A stretch of 64,000 bases of DNA from Anaerocolumna sp. (GTDB lineage Bacteria > Bacillota > Clostridia > Lachnospirales > Lachnospiraceae), in NCBI GenBank assembly GCA_029256725.1, contig JAQSXJ010000007.1, positions 1-64,000 on the forward strand, in the 5' to 3' direction. The notes under the pieces are model-generated. The model worked only from the letters and a program-made list of their open reading frames with translations, had not been told where the DNA came from and did no database searches. Every line of letters begins with the position of its first letter. Position 1 is the stretch's first letter. Positions 16,746 through 24,621 of this stretch are shown here, piece by piece. Made by a program: the position numbers and the translations under genes.

Positions 16746-19700
16746 GTGAAATGGTTGAAGGAGAAAATAAAACAGCTGGCTGAGGGTATCTTTGAATATG
16801 AATCACCTTTTTTAGTATTGTCTGAGAAAGAGTTAATTATAACGGTAGATGCAGGGGGCTGCTATACAGGTTCCTTCACCATAGAGAATTCATTGGGAAC
16901 TATGGTCCAGGGACAGTGTTATTCTACCAGTACATTTTTTGCTTTGAAGAAGGAATTTGAAGGAATACGGAGCGAGATTACTTTTACCGTTCTGGGAAAG
17001 AATCTTACACCCGGAGATATGATACGAGGCGAACTCCATATTGTCAGCAACAGCGGAGAAGGAAAGCTTCCCTATTATATAACCGCAGAACCGCCGTATC
17101 TTAACTCATCTCTGGGTAAAATCAAAGACTTTTTCCATTTTACCAATCTTGCCAAAGCAGACTGGGCAGAAGCGGTAAAGTTATTTAAATCAGAAGAATT
17201 TCGTACCTTCCTCAAATTTCGTGATAAAAAATACCTTGCCCTCTACGATGGCTTACGAAAGAGCAGATCCTACAGTCAGGCTCTGGAAGAATTCCTGGTT
17301 ACCGTTCGTAAGAAAACCCCCGTTAATATTATTGTTGATAAGAACACTTTAGAATATGAGGTCAGCACTGAGAGCTTTATGGACAAGGTGACCCTTATGA
17401 AGGATAACTGGGGATATGAAGAGATTCGAGTTACCTGTGATGTGGATTTTATTATACCTGAGCATAAGATTATCTGGTCTGATTATTTTGTGGGGAATGT
17501 CTATCCCCTGGAGTTTGTAATTCAGCCGGAAAAGATGCGTAAGGGGAAGAACTATGGCAGGATTATTCTTACTTCTGTTCATGATACAATTGTAGTAGAA
17601 ATAATTGCTGTTAGAAAGTCAGAAAACAAAGAAAATACCCGTAAGAACCACCATATCAGAAAAAAAGTCACTGCCTGTGTGAGAAATTACCTGGATTTTC
17701 GTAAAGATCTCCTGAGTCCAGAGGAGTATACAGAGAAGACAGAAGTAGAATTACACGGTCTGAAAGTAGGAGACAAGCAGAATCTCATGTGGTATAAGCT
17801 TCTGGAGATACATCTTATTCAAGTTAAGGATAAGGAGTCAGAAGAAAGACAAGAGGAATTAAAAGGAGCTTTAAATACCATAAAAGCTGAAATCCTGGAG
17901 GGAAAACAGACGTCGCTTGCAATTGTCTGTGCGTTCTGGTATCTGACAGCTCTGATCTATAAGAACAGTGAAGCTTCAGAGGCAGCATTAAAGGAAATAC
18001 AGGCAGCTTACCGTATGAATTCCTCTGACTATCGGATTTTATGGTTTCTCTTATATACGGATAAGAAATATGAAAGTAATAGAAATCAAGCGCTGGATTT
18101 GATTAAGAAACAATATTATAATGGGTGCCGCAGTCCGTATATGTATCTGGAAGCGTTAATGATCTTAAGGGAGCATCCGGTCTACTTAACGGAACTGGGA
18201 GATTTTGAAACCCAGTTGATTTTATTCGGAGTGAAAGAAGAATACATAAGTGATGAGCTGGCAGGGCAATTTGCCTATCTGGCTGGCAAGAAAAGAGATT
18301 TTACAAGAGGTGTATATCTATGCCTCTCTTTGTTGTACAATAATTTTTCTAAATTGGATAACAAAGGCGATAGTTCTGTTCTTACCAATATCCTGTCTGC
18401 AATCTGCAGTTTGTTGATTAAAGGACACAAACGTGGCAAGAAGTATTTTATATGGTATCAGCTGGGAGTGAAGGAACAGCTTAGAATTACAGAATTGTAT
18501 GAATATTATCTCTATTCCCTGGAGGAGGAACAATATACGCTGCTCCAGTCAAAACTTCCTCAGCATAAGCTTCCTCAGCAGGTGCTTTTGTATTTTATCT
18601 ATAACAGCAGCTTAAGTGATAAGAAGAAAGCTTTTCTTTACGCTTATATTATAAAGAATAAAGAGGAATTAGGCCCTATATACAGAAGTTATAGTAAGAA
18701 GATAGAGAGCTTTGCAGGGAGAATGCTGAAAGAGCATGCCATTGACAGGAATTACGCAGTTATTTATGAGGAGCTTATAACCTTAAACGGATTAACGGAG
18801 GAGATTTCTAAAGATCTTCCTTTTGTAATGTTCAAACAGGAGCTATGCTGCGGTAATACTGCGGTAAAGGGCGTGATAACGATTCATGGTCAAACCGGTG
18901 AAGAAGTCTATACACCTCTGGTCTTAAATATAGCAAATATAGACATCTATATGGAAAACTATGAAATACTGCTGGTGGACTCACAGGATAACAGGTATTC
19001 CAATACCATTGAATACACCCTTTATCCTTTCTTTAACAAAGATAGTTATCTTAATGACTGTCTGCTCCATAACAGTCAGAATACCATGGTTTTACTATAT
19101 TATGCGGATAAGATAGAAACTTATCAGAAATTTGACCAGGCATCTGTATTAATCAGGAGAAAACTGTTAGAGGCTCCTTTTCTGAAGGAAAGTTACAGGG
19201 GTAAACTTTTAATGGAGCTGGTTTCCTTTTATTATGACAACTTCCAGGGTGATCTGTTAGAAGAATACCTGATGCAGATTGACCTGTCGAAGTTAAATAA
19301 AAACGACCGAATAAAAGTTACAGAGCTTCTTATTATCAGAAACTATTATAAAGAAGCAGAAAAAGCACTCTATGAATTTGGCTTTGAAGGAATACAGATC
19401 AACAGACTGTTAAAGGCAGCAATCAATCTGCTAGGTAAAAATACGAGTAAGAATGAATTCTTATTACAGCTCTGTCATTATATTTATAAGGCTGGAAAAT
19501 ATAATGAGGAAATACTGCTGTATCTTTCAGAATACTATGAAGGAACAACCGGTGAGCTCTATGGTTTATGGGAAGCGGCTTTAAGCTTTGAAATTAATAC
19601 CTGTGTGCTTGAGGAAAGACTTCTGACACAGATGCTGGTAACCAGGGAATATCTGCTGAACTCACCGGAGGTATTCTTTAAATACTATCAAAGAGGCAGC

Positions 19701-20369
19701 AACCGTAAATTGATACGTGCATTTTTGTCCTATCATGGTTATAAATATCTGATGAACGGCAGAATTCTAAAAGCAGAATTATTTGATGTTATGAAACGTG
19801 AACTGATTTATGAGGAAAATGATGTATGTATGCTTGCACTGTTAAAGAAACTGTCAGAAGAAGAATTTTTCGATGAAAGTGAAAAGGAGTTTGTGGATTA
19901 TAACCTGCAAAGTTTTCTAAGACGAGGAATTATTCTTCCTTTCTTTAAAAATTTTAAAGGAGTTATACCGTTAAATCCCAAAATAACCGAAAAATACTTA
20001 GTAGATTATATAACTGATCCTTCCAGTAAGGTAGTTATCCATTACAGATTCGAAAACAAAGAAGAAGAATTCACCACAGAGGAAATGAAGGATATGTTTC
20101 TTGGAATCCGGGTGAAGGACTTTACAGTATTTCAGGATGAGAATCTGCAATATTATATCTCAGAAGGCGACAACCTCCAGACCAACATTACAGAGAGCGG
20201 AAGTATAAAGGCGGAGCAGGAGATGCAGCTAGAAGAAGATTCTCCTCTGGATCAGATTAACTTTATGCTTACGGCATTAGAAATGAATGATTACACCAGT
20301 GTTTTAGAGAGTATGTGGAACTATGGAAAGAACAGGCATCTCATGATTGATTTATTTAAGCCGATTTAG
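16746..20369 (+). CDS. Large DUF5717-like repeat protein
   Basis: A 1207-residue protein without signal peptide or membrane segment, starting at a GTG. From memory it resembles the clostridial DUF5717 family, whose function is unknown. Residues ~15-120 and ~195-290 look like beta-sandwich domains (VDAGGCYTGSFTIENSLG, ITFTVLGKNLTPGDMIRGEL). Most of the rest is helix-rich and TPR-like, with repeated Y/L/A spacing (AFWYLTALIYKNSEASEAAL, FDQASVLIRRKLLEAPF). A beta-rich insert lies near residues 705-765 (AVKGVITIHGQTGEEVYTPL). It is the first of three genes with an Hsp70-like protein and a membrane coiled-coil protein, suggesting a large scaffold. An alternative TTG start at 16755 is possible. Confidence 0.75.
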   Translation: MKWLKEKIKQLAEGIFEYESPFLVLSEKELIITVDAGGCYTGSFTIENSLGTMVQGQCYSTSTFFALKKEFEGIRSEITFTVLGKNLTPGDMIRGELHIVSNSGEGKLPYYITAEPPYLNSSLGKIKDFFHFTNLAKADWAEAVKLFKSEEFRTFLKFRDKKYLALYDGLRKSRSYSQALEEFLVTVRKKTPVNIIVDKNTLEYEVSTESFMDKVTLMKDNWGYEEIRVTCDVDFIIPEHKIIWSDYFVGNVYPLEFVIQPEKMRKGKNYGRIILTSVHDTIVVEIIAVRKSENKENTRKNHHIRKKVTACVRNYLDFRKDLLSPEEYTEKTEVELHGLKVGDKQNLMWYKLLEIHLIQVKDKESEERQEELKGALNTIKAEILEGKQTSLAIVCAFWYLTALIYKNSEASEAALKEIQAAYRMNSSDYRILWFLLYTDKKYESNRNQALDLIKKQYYNGCRSPYMYLEALMILREHPVYLTELGDFETQLILFGVKEEYISDELAGQFAYLAGKKRDFTRGVYLCLSLLYNNFSKLDNKGDSSVLTNILSAICSLLIKGHKRGKKYFIWYQLGVKEQLRITELYEYYLYSLEEEQYTLLQSKLPQHKLPQQVLLYFIYNSSLSDKKKAFLYAYIIKNKEELGPIYRSYSKKIESFAGRMLKEHAIDRNYAVIYEELITLNGLTEEISKDLPFVMFKQELCCGNTAVKGVITIHGQTGEEVYTPLVLNIANIDIYMENYEILLVDSQDNRYSNTIEYTLYPFFNKDSYLNDCLLHNSQNTMVLLYYADKIETYQKFDQASVLIRRKLLEAPFLKESYRGKLLMELVSFYYDNFQGDLLEEYLMQIDLSKLNKNDRIKVTELLIIRNYYKEAEKALYEFGFEGIQINRLLKAAINLLGKNTSKNEFLLQLCHYIYKAGKYNEEILLYLSEYYEGTTGELYGLWEAALSFEINTCVLEERLLTQMLVTREYLLNSPEVFFKYYQRGSNRKLIRAFLSYHGYKYLMNGRILKAELFDVMKRELIYEENDVCMLALLKKLSEEEFFDESEKEFVDYNLQSFLRRGIILPFFKNFKGVIPLNPKITEKYLVDYITDPSSKVVIHYRFENKEEEFTTEEMKDMFLGIRVKDFTVFQDENLQYYISEGDNLQTNITESGSIKAEQEMQLEEDSPLDQINFMLTALEMNDYTSVLESMWNYGKNRHLMIDLFKPI

Positions 20370-20459
20370 ATGTAGAATACATAGTACCAGTACATCGTTG
20401 ACTAAGTTTCTGCTATTTAAACTTGTCTATTTTCTCGATAGCATTATTCCAAAAGCCTC

Positions 20460-20486
20460 GGCGTAAACACCATTACGCCTGCGTTT
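20460..20486 (+). terminator. Possible terminator or attenuator hairpin
   Basis: ggcgtaa (20460-20466) and ttacgcc (20473-20479) form a 7-bp stem with a 6-base loop, followed by tgcgttttt. It lies between the DUF5717-like and Hsp70-like genes, whose intergenic gap is 210 bases. It may reduce read-through within the set. Confidence 0.4.
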
Positions 20487-20579
20487 TTGAAACAATACTC
20501 TCAAAAAAATATCCTGCGTTTAACTATGCAGAACTTAATCACCGATGTACTAGAGTATGGAAGCAGAAAGGAGAGCTGT

Positions 20580-22730
20580 ATGACTGACAGAAAAAAACTT
20601 CTGTTAGGAATTGATTTCGGCAATGATTATATACAGATATGCTTTTATAATCATAAGACGATGGAACCGGAATCCGTTACCTTAAATCAGGGGAAATATC
20701 TCTATCCGGCACTGGTGGGAAGTAAGGCAGGTGGTAAGGAGTGGGCTTATGGAGAAGAAGTTCTAAGCCTTGAACAGGAAGGCTTGTGCCAGAAGGCAGA
20801 TAACCTGCTTGTAAAAGCTATGGCTGGGGATGAGATTCAGTTGTATGACAAGACCTACACTACAGCGTTCCTTCTGGAGAAGCTCTTTCGCAAATGCCTG
20901 ACTCTTGTTACCTTGAAGTTTCCCGGTGAAAGCATCGGTAAAATAACCATAACAGTGAAAAATCTAAATGAGAACTTAAAATCAGCACTTACAGAAGCCT
21001 TCTATAATATGGGAATCAAAGAGGACAGGCTTATTCTTCAGAGTAATTCCCTAAGTTACGAATATTATGCCCTCAGTCAGAAGAAGGAGCTGTGGCTTAA
21101 TGATGTGGGACTATTTCATATGGATGAAGAGGAATTCTATTATAGTCAGATAAGTATAAATAGAAGGTTAAATCCTATACCGGTAGGGATAAGCAGAAGA
21201 GAACTTAATGATATCTTAACCCTTATAGAGGTGGAGAAGGCTGACAGAGAACGTACAGAGTACTGTTTTCTTAACCTTGCCAAAGGAATTCTTCATAAAC
21301 AGCTGATTTCTACTATTTATGTAACCGGTGCAGGATTTGAAGGTGATTGGGTTGACAATGCCCTAAAGGAACTATGTAACGGCAGAAGAGTGTTCAAAGG
21401 GCAGAATTTATATGCCAAAGGAGCCTGCTATACCTCCAGGGAAAAGGATACTCAGGCTGGATTGTTAAAGGAATATATCTTCCTGGATTCAGATTGCATA
21501 AATGCCCTTATAACAGTGGAGGGTTATAAGGAGGGTGAAGCAGCAGAAATTCCACTTTGGGACGGTTATAAGGCCTGGTATGATAAACCCTGCACCCAGG
21601 AGTTTATTTTAACTGAAAGCAATGTTTTAAATTTGCAAGTGAAGGATTTATTCACACTTAAGAAGGAATATCACGAAATTATTCTGGAAGGCTTAGAGGT
21701 AAAAAACGATAAGACTACACGTGTAGAAGTATCCATGGCTTTTCAGGATGAGAATACAGCGGTAGTAAGAATAAGAGATATTGGTTTTGGGCAGTTTTTG
21801 GCGTCATCAGGCCTGAAATGGGAAAAACTTATAAAACTCTTTGAGGATGCAAATAATACTGCAAAAGAGAGGGCAGGAATACTCATCTTATGTGACAAAG
21901 CCAAGACAGAAATTCCGTACCGATTTAAAATAACCGAAACGGTTGTTAACAATGCAGAGGAACTTTATTACTATATCTATCATAATTTCATGCTGCTTAC
22001 GGATGAACTTCTAGACGAGAAATTTCTCCTTTGGATGGAGCGAGAGCTTAAGCAAACTGAAAAAGTCTCGAAGATAAGAGAAATAATAACTATGTTTTCC
22101 GGCTATGAAGCACTCTTAGAAGCCGCCAAAGTACTCTTGCCGGACTCGGGTTATTATACAAAGGCAGAAGCAGATGACTTTTTGAAGAAGCAAAAGGAAC
22201 GAAAAAATATTTCACCTGCTGAAATGGCATTAAAGAAAGGTGATTCCTTTTTATCACATGGGCAGTATGCTGATGCAGGCTTACTATATGAAGTCCTGTT
22301 AAATAATCACAGTAATACACTAACGGCAGAAGTTACGGGCAGAATACGGCATAATCTTGGAATATGCAGACTCCATCTGGAAGGGTTATTAAGAGCAAAG
22401 CCAGAATTTAAGGAAGCCTATCGGTTAAATGGCAGTGAAGAGTCAAAAAGACAATATTACCTGTGTAAGCTGCTATTAGGCGAAGCAATTGAAATTGTAA
22501 GCTTACAAGGCGGTGAAGAAGGAGTCCATAAACTAGAAGGTGAAACTTATATAGAAGCATTAAAGGAAGAAATACAACAAAGCCTGTTACGCTTTAAGGA
22601 CAGCGATAATTATATTAAGTTAGCAGCTCTTAAGGAATCAAAAGATACCGGAAGGCTTAATGATTTTACGCGGGAAGTTAAGGATATAATAACTGTGTAT
22701 AAACAGGAGTACCGCAAAGAGAATTTATAA
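20580..22730 (+). CDS. Hsp70/actin-fold ATPase-like protein with TPR-like tail
   Basis: A 716-residue protein from ATG 20580 (AGAAAGGAGAG upstream); the open frame extends upstream to 20487 but without a ribosome site. LLLGIDFGNDYIQICFY is the phosphate-1 loop of the Hsp70/actin superfamily. The expected second phosphate loop (DLGGGT in DnaK) is degenerate (LNDVGLFHMDEEEF), and IYVTGAGFEGDWVDNAL stands where the adenosine loop would be. No DnaK-type substrate-binding domain is recognisable. Instead residues ~560-700 look helical and TPR-like (ALKKGDSFLSHGQYADAGLL). It is 27 bases from the next gene. Family members are found beside DUF5717 in Clostridia; I recall the label DUF5716 but am not certain which gene bears it. 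Function unknown. Confidence 0.75.
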   Translation: MTDRKKLLLGIDFGNDYIQICFYNHKTMEPESVTLNQGKYLYPALVGSKAGGKEWAYGEEVLSLEQEGLCQKADNLLVKAMAGDEIQLYDKTYTTAFLLEKLFRKCLTLVTLKFPGESIGKITITVKNLNENLKSALTEAFYNMGIKEDRLILQSNSLSYEYYALSQKKELWLNDVGLFHMDEEEFYYSQISINRRLNPIPVGISRRELNDILTLIEVEKADRERTEYCFLNLAKGILHKQLISTIYVTGAGFEGDWVDNALKELCNGRRVFKGQNLYAKGACYTSREKDTQAGLLKEYIFLDSDCINALITVEGYKEGEAAEIPLWDGYKAWYDKPCTQEFILTESNVLNLQVKDLFTLKKEYHEIILEGLEVKNDKTTRVEVSMAFQDENTAVVRIRDIGFGQFLASSGLKWEKLIKLFEDANNTAKERAGILILCDKAKTEIPYRFKITETVVNNAEELYYYIYHNFMLLTDELLDEKFLLWMERELKQTEKVSKIREIITMFSGYEALLEAAKVLLPDSGYYTKAEADDFLKKQKERKNISPAEMALKKGDSFLSHGQYADAGLLYEVLLNNHSNTLTAEVTGRIRHNLGICRLHLEGLLRAKPEFKEAYRLNGSEESKRQYYLCKLLLGEAIEIVSLQGGEEGVHKLEGETYIEALKEEIQQSLLRFKDSDNYIKLAALKESKDTGRLNDFTREVKDIITVYKQEYRKENL

Positions 22731-22757
22731 ACCGGTTACGGAAAGGAAATCAGGCAC

Positions 22758-23903
22758 ATGGCATTTAGAAAACGCAAAGCCTCAGAGGAAACCAAGAATA
22801 AAACGACAGAAGAACCTGTAAGCCTGACAGTAAATAGGGCGGAGAACTCCAAATACGCTATAGAAGATAGCTGCCAGCAGATTGTAGAAAGTACTTTGCA
22901 GGCACAGGAAATGAAGACAGAGCTGCAGGCAGTAACGCATTATATCAGTGATATACAGAGAATCGAGGCATTGGAACGGGAAGACAGAGAGCTTATCAAT
23001 GACCTTGCCAGAAAGATACTGACACTGTCAAAAGACAGGGAGAGATATAAGAAAGGCACCCGTAAGATTAAGGATACCCAGTATCATAATCTGGCTAAAT
23101 TTGAAGAAAGTATTCCGCTGGATCTAAGAAAGATGAAAGCCTGGGAGGCTTACAGCTTTGATATAGAAAATGACCTTAAATATCTGGACAGTGAGAGAGC
23201 AGCTCTTCTGCATCAGAAAGAGGATGCAGCAGCAAATCAGAAAACCCTTGGCACCATAGGGATTACGACCAGTATACTCTCAGTTCTTTTATTTCTGTTA
23301 TTCATCTGGGTGAACCATAGAACCGGCGCCAATATGCAGCTGCCTTTTCTCTTAACCATTGCATTAGGTGCAACCGCAGCAGCTTATATATTTTTACGGG
23401 CCAGAGAGAACAGAAAAGATACGGCTGATTCAGAAAAAAAATTAAACCGTGCAATCCAGCTGTTGAACAAAGTAAAAATTAAATATATAAATAATACCAA
23501 TGCGTTGGATTACTGTTATCAGAAGTATATGGTAGACAGTTATGCTCAGCTGACTTATCTCTGGGAGGAATATAAGAAGGAAAAAGAAGATGAGAATAAG
23601 TATAAGGTCAGCAAAGAACAGACAGAATATTATAACAGGGAAATCATCAATCATCTAAAGAGTGTAAAAATTTCAGATGCAAAGATATGGATCTATCAGT
23701 TAGAAGCCTTGCTGGATTCAGGAGAAATGGAGAAGGTAAGTACTGCACTTCTAGACCGAAGACAGAAATTAAAGGAACGAATCGAGCAGAACAACCTGCT
23801 AAAGGAAAAGTGCCTCGAGGATATTGAAAAATTCACCAAAGAAAAAGAAGAGAACAAAGAGTATGTTTCAGAGCTTCTGAAAAAGCATGGTATCAACTTA
23901 TAA
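22758..23903 (+). CDS. Coiled-coil protein with two central membrane segments
   Basis: A 381-residue protein with no family I can name with confidence. Residues ~45-110 and ~230-375 are highly charged and heptad-like, predicting coiled coils. Two hydrophobic segments lie near residues 165-185 and 195-215 (SILSVLLFLLFIWV, FLLTIALGATAAAYIF) and form a membrane hairpin with both coils on the same, probably cytoplasmic, side. GGAAAGG is upstream and the gap to the Hsp70-like gene is 27 bases. It could anchor the Hsp70-like and DUF5717-like proteins to the membrane; this is inference from gene order. Confidence 0.7.
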   Translation: MAFRKRKASEETKNKTTEEPVSLTVNRAENSKYAIEDSCQQIVESTLQAQEMKTELQAVTHYISDIQRIEALEREDRELINDLARKILTLSKDRERYKKGTRKIKDTQYHNLAKFEESIPLDLRKMKAWEAYSFDIENDLKYLDSERAALLHQKEDAAANQKTLGTIGITTSILSVLLFLLFIWVNHRTGANMQLPFLLTIALGATAAAYIFLRARENRKDTADSEKKLNRAIQLLNKVKIKYINNTNALDYCYQKYMVDSYAQLTYLWEEYKKEKEDENKYKVSKEQTEYYNREIINHLKSVKISDAKIWIYQLEALLDSGEMEKVSTALLDRRQKLKERIEQNNLLKEKCLEDIEKFTKEKEENKEYVSELLKKHGINL

Positions 23904-23962
23904 AAACAATCATACCAAGGTATGAAGGTATAAAGATATAGAGAGACTACTTCTAAATACCA

Positions 23963-24172
23963 GATGAGAGTGGCTTGCATTTAGGAATTTTCCATTGAAG
24001 GGTTCTTAATGACACTTAAATGGCAATTATTGTGCCTAGGTGAAAGGATACCATTGTCTGAGCGATTTACAGCGAGTTTGGTATCCTTTCACCTGCCAGA
24101 AACAATAACTGCCATTTTAGTGGAATTTAGAACCCTGAACGGGAAAATGCATAAATGCAAGCCACTCTCATC
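23963..24172. repeat. 210-bp imperfect palindrome (MITE-like or large RNA hairpin)
   Basis: The left arm (23963-24053) and right arm (24079-24172) are inverted copies that align almost throughout. They start with gatgagagtggcttgcattt and end with ggtgaaaggatacca on the left, against their reverse complements on the right, with scattered mismatches and small indels. The loop is 25 bases (24054-24078). No transposase ORF or clear target duplication flanks it. It lies between the Hsp70-set and the valS promoter. Confidence 0.8.
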
Positions 24173-24190
24173 GGACACCCCCACAGTTAT

Positions 24191-24216
24191 CCGTCATACC
24201 AATCCGTCATACCAAT
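24191..24216 (+). repeat. 13-bp tandem duplication
   Basis: ccgtcataccaat occurs twice in direct tandem (24191-24203 and 24204-24216), 18 bases after the large palindrome and upstream of the valS promoter. Confidence 0.7.
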
Positions 24217-24241
24217 CCCGTGGCAAACCAACATTTCGTAC

Positions 24242-24270
24242 TTGACAGAAGAAGAAAGTTTTCATATGAT
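24242..24270 (+). promoter_or_regulatory. Promoter of the valS T-box transcript
   Basis: TTGACA (24242-24247) and TATGAT (24265-24270) with a 17-base spacer, a near-consensus sigma-A promoter placed just before the T-box leader. Confidence 0.75.
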
Positions 24271-24276
24271 ATTCAT

Positions 24277-24522
24277 AGTGATTATAGATAATATAAAGGT
24301 AATGATGGAGAGGATTAGACAGGTAAGTGTATCAGAGAGGACGGTTCAAGGCTGAGAGGCTGTCTTACTTACTGCTTGTTGAAGGTAGCTCTTGAACTGT
24401 GTTTCTGAAAGCGAGTAGGAAATGCCGGTTAGTCCCGTTACAGATTAAGAGGCAGCAGATTTTAGCTGTGAACAAAGGTGGTACCACGGTTCTTCGTCCT
24501 TTTTGACGGAGAGCCTTTTTTT
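24277..24522 (+). promoter_or_regulatory. T-box riboswitch controlling valS
   Basis: The conserved T-box sequence aaaggtggtaccacgg is at 24474-24489. It overlaps a terminator whose arms ggttcttcgtc (24489-24499) and gacggagagcc (24504-24514) precede a run of T. Upstream are stem I elements, including an AGAGAGG (24332-24338) and a GAAC-type specifier region around 24391-24400 that contains GTG and GTT, both valine codons. Uncharged tRNA-Val should bind the specifier and the T-box bulge and favour antitermination. The exact specifier triplet was not resolved by eye. Confidence 0.9.
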
Positions 24523-24590
24523 GTTCTTATAAAATAGGAAAACTAATACAAAACAGTAAGAAGTAATAGCATGTAAAACAGAAATAAGAG

Positions 24591-24616
24591 GTTGCCATGA
24601 GCGGCGGAATGAGAGG
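24591..24616 (+). repeat. Dispersed leader element, copy 3 (3' part)
   Basis: gttgccatgagcggcggaat followed by GAGAGG and aaaga-ATG. The gcggcggaatgagagg core is identical to the spoVAD leader, and it ends five bases before the valS start. Confidence 0.55.
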
Positions 24617-24621
24617 AAAGA

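Noticed and set aside
23963..24240. Protein-coding ORFs of 66-78 residues
   Set aside because: They cross the large palindrome and tandem repeat and have no ribosome sites or protein-like composition.
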